From Chthonomonas sp. UBA2017 (GTDB taxonomy: Bacteria > Armatimonadota > Fimbriimonadia > Fimbriimonadales > Fimbriimonadaceae), in contig DDCB01000046.1 in assembly GCA_002335425.1 (NCBI GenBank), forward strand, positions 8,155-14,570: a stretch of 6,416 nucleotides of DNA, in the 5' to 3' direction. This document shows, in pieces, positions 6,088-6,416 of the stretch (within the stretch, counting starts at the first letter, position 1; each line of letters begins with the position of its first letter). A program made the position numbers and the translations under genes. The notes under the pieces were generated by a model. The model made no database searches. It had not been told where the DNA came from and saw nothing but the letters and a program-made list of their open reading frames with translations.

Positions 6088-6093
6088 TATGCT
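6085..6093 (+). promoter_or_regulatory. Candidate extended -10 promoter of apt
   Basis: TGGTATGCT reads as an extended -10 element (TGn followed by TATGCT at 6088-6093). It ends 6 bp before the apt ATG at 6100, so transcription would begin at or next to the start codon. No good -35 element is seen (TTGGGG at 6062-6067 has a 20-bp spacer), which is common for extended -10 promoters. Confidence 0.45.
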
Positions 6094-6099
6094 GAGCCT

Positions 6100-6416
6100 A
6101 TGCCCCTTTTGGCCGAAACCTTAGTGCGTGATGTTCCCGACTTTCCGAAGCCGGGCATTTTGTTCAAAGACATCACCCCGGTGATTGCGCACCCGGCGGC
6201 GCTCGCTCAAGTGATCGAACTCTTGACCGAAAAAGCCCGGGAGCAATCCGCCGACGCCATTGTGGGCATCGAAAGCCGCGGGTTCATTTTTGGCGTCCCG
6301 GTCGCGATGGCGCTGGGGCTTCCTTTCGTCATGACGCGCAAACTCGGCAAGCTCCCCTATGACCGAATCAGCGAAGAATATGCGCTGGAGTACGGGACGA
6401 ACACCGTCGAGATGCA
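6100..6416 (+). CDS. apt: Adenine phosphoribosyltransferase, 3' end cut by window edge
   Basis: Cytosolic purine-salvage enzyme that joins adenine and PRPP to give AMP and pyrophosphate. 105 complete codons are present of a usual 170-180. The N-terminus has the diagnostic VRDVPDFPKPGILFKDITP stretch (about residues 9-27). It is followed by GIESRGFIFG (about 61-70), TRKLGKLPY (about 83-91, PRPP-loop region) and EYGTNTVEM (about 100 to the edge). The PRPP-binding loop with its paired acidic residues (usually VDDLLATGGT-like) would lie just outside the window. The ATG at 6100 fits the family start; no Shine-Dalgarno sequence precedes it, and the only other nearby ATG (6089) is out of frame. It lies 84 bp after the unknown gene, behind a hairpin and its own candidate promoter, so it may be transcribed alone. 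Confidence 0.96.
   Translation, partial: MPLLAETLVRDVPDFPKPGILFKDITPVIAHPAALAQVIELLTEKAREQSADAIVGIESRGFIFGVPVAMALGLPFVMTRKLGKLPYDRISEEYALEYGTNTVEM

Overview
This is a bacterial chromosomal window of ordinary-looking, densely packed genes with a fairly high GC content (about 60% by eye). Nothing in it looks like a phage, plasmid, insertion sequence or CRISPR locus. The mix is a MacB-type export system, a lone rpsD, a Gfo/Idh/MocA oxidoreductase, a TerC-type membrane protein, an FmdB zinc ribbon and apt. With the style of the S4 protein it would suit a free-living, double-membraned bacterium such as a member of the Armatimonadota (Fimbriimonadia-like). That placement is a guess from general resemblance and was not tested.

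Layout. Positions 1-2568 (minus strand) hold a two-gene piece of an export operon: a periplasmic adaptor (membrane fusion protein, 551 aa), then 4 bp later a MacB/FtsX-type permease that runs off the left edge. Positions 2569-2727 are a divergent intergenic region. Positions 2728-3336 (plus) encode ribosomal protein S4, followed by a clear intrinsic terminator at 3360-3392. Positions 3416-5237 (minus) hold a second two-gene operon: a TerC-family membrane protein starting at a TTG, then a Gfo/Idh/MocA oxidoreductase whose start overlaps the end of terC by 14 bp. Positions 5238-5332 are a second divergent intergenic region. Positions 5333-6416 (plus) carry an FmdB-type zinc-ribbon protein, an unrecognised 112-aa protein with one C-terminal membrane segment, and the first 105 codons of adenine phosphoribosyltransferase, cut by the right edge.

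How the genes work together. The adaptor and permease should form part of one tripartite ABC exporter, with the ATPase and outer-membrane partner outside the window. The TerC and Gfo/Idh genes are probably translationally coupled, but I see no biochemical link between them. The fmdB, unknown and apt genes share a direction, but a hairpin plus an extended -10 promoter just before apt suggests that apt has its own, possibly leaderless, transcript.

I did not find a convincing undescribed system. The points most worth a second look are the possible leaderless apt promoter, the unrecognised tail-anchored protein with a hairpin overlapping its ribosome binding site, the very long coiled-coil hairpin of the adaptor, and the altered second zinc knuckle in the FmdB protein.
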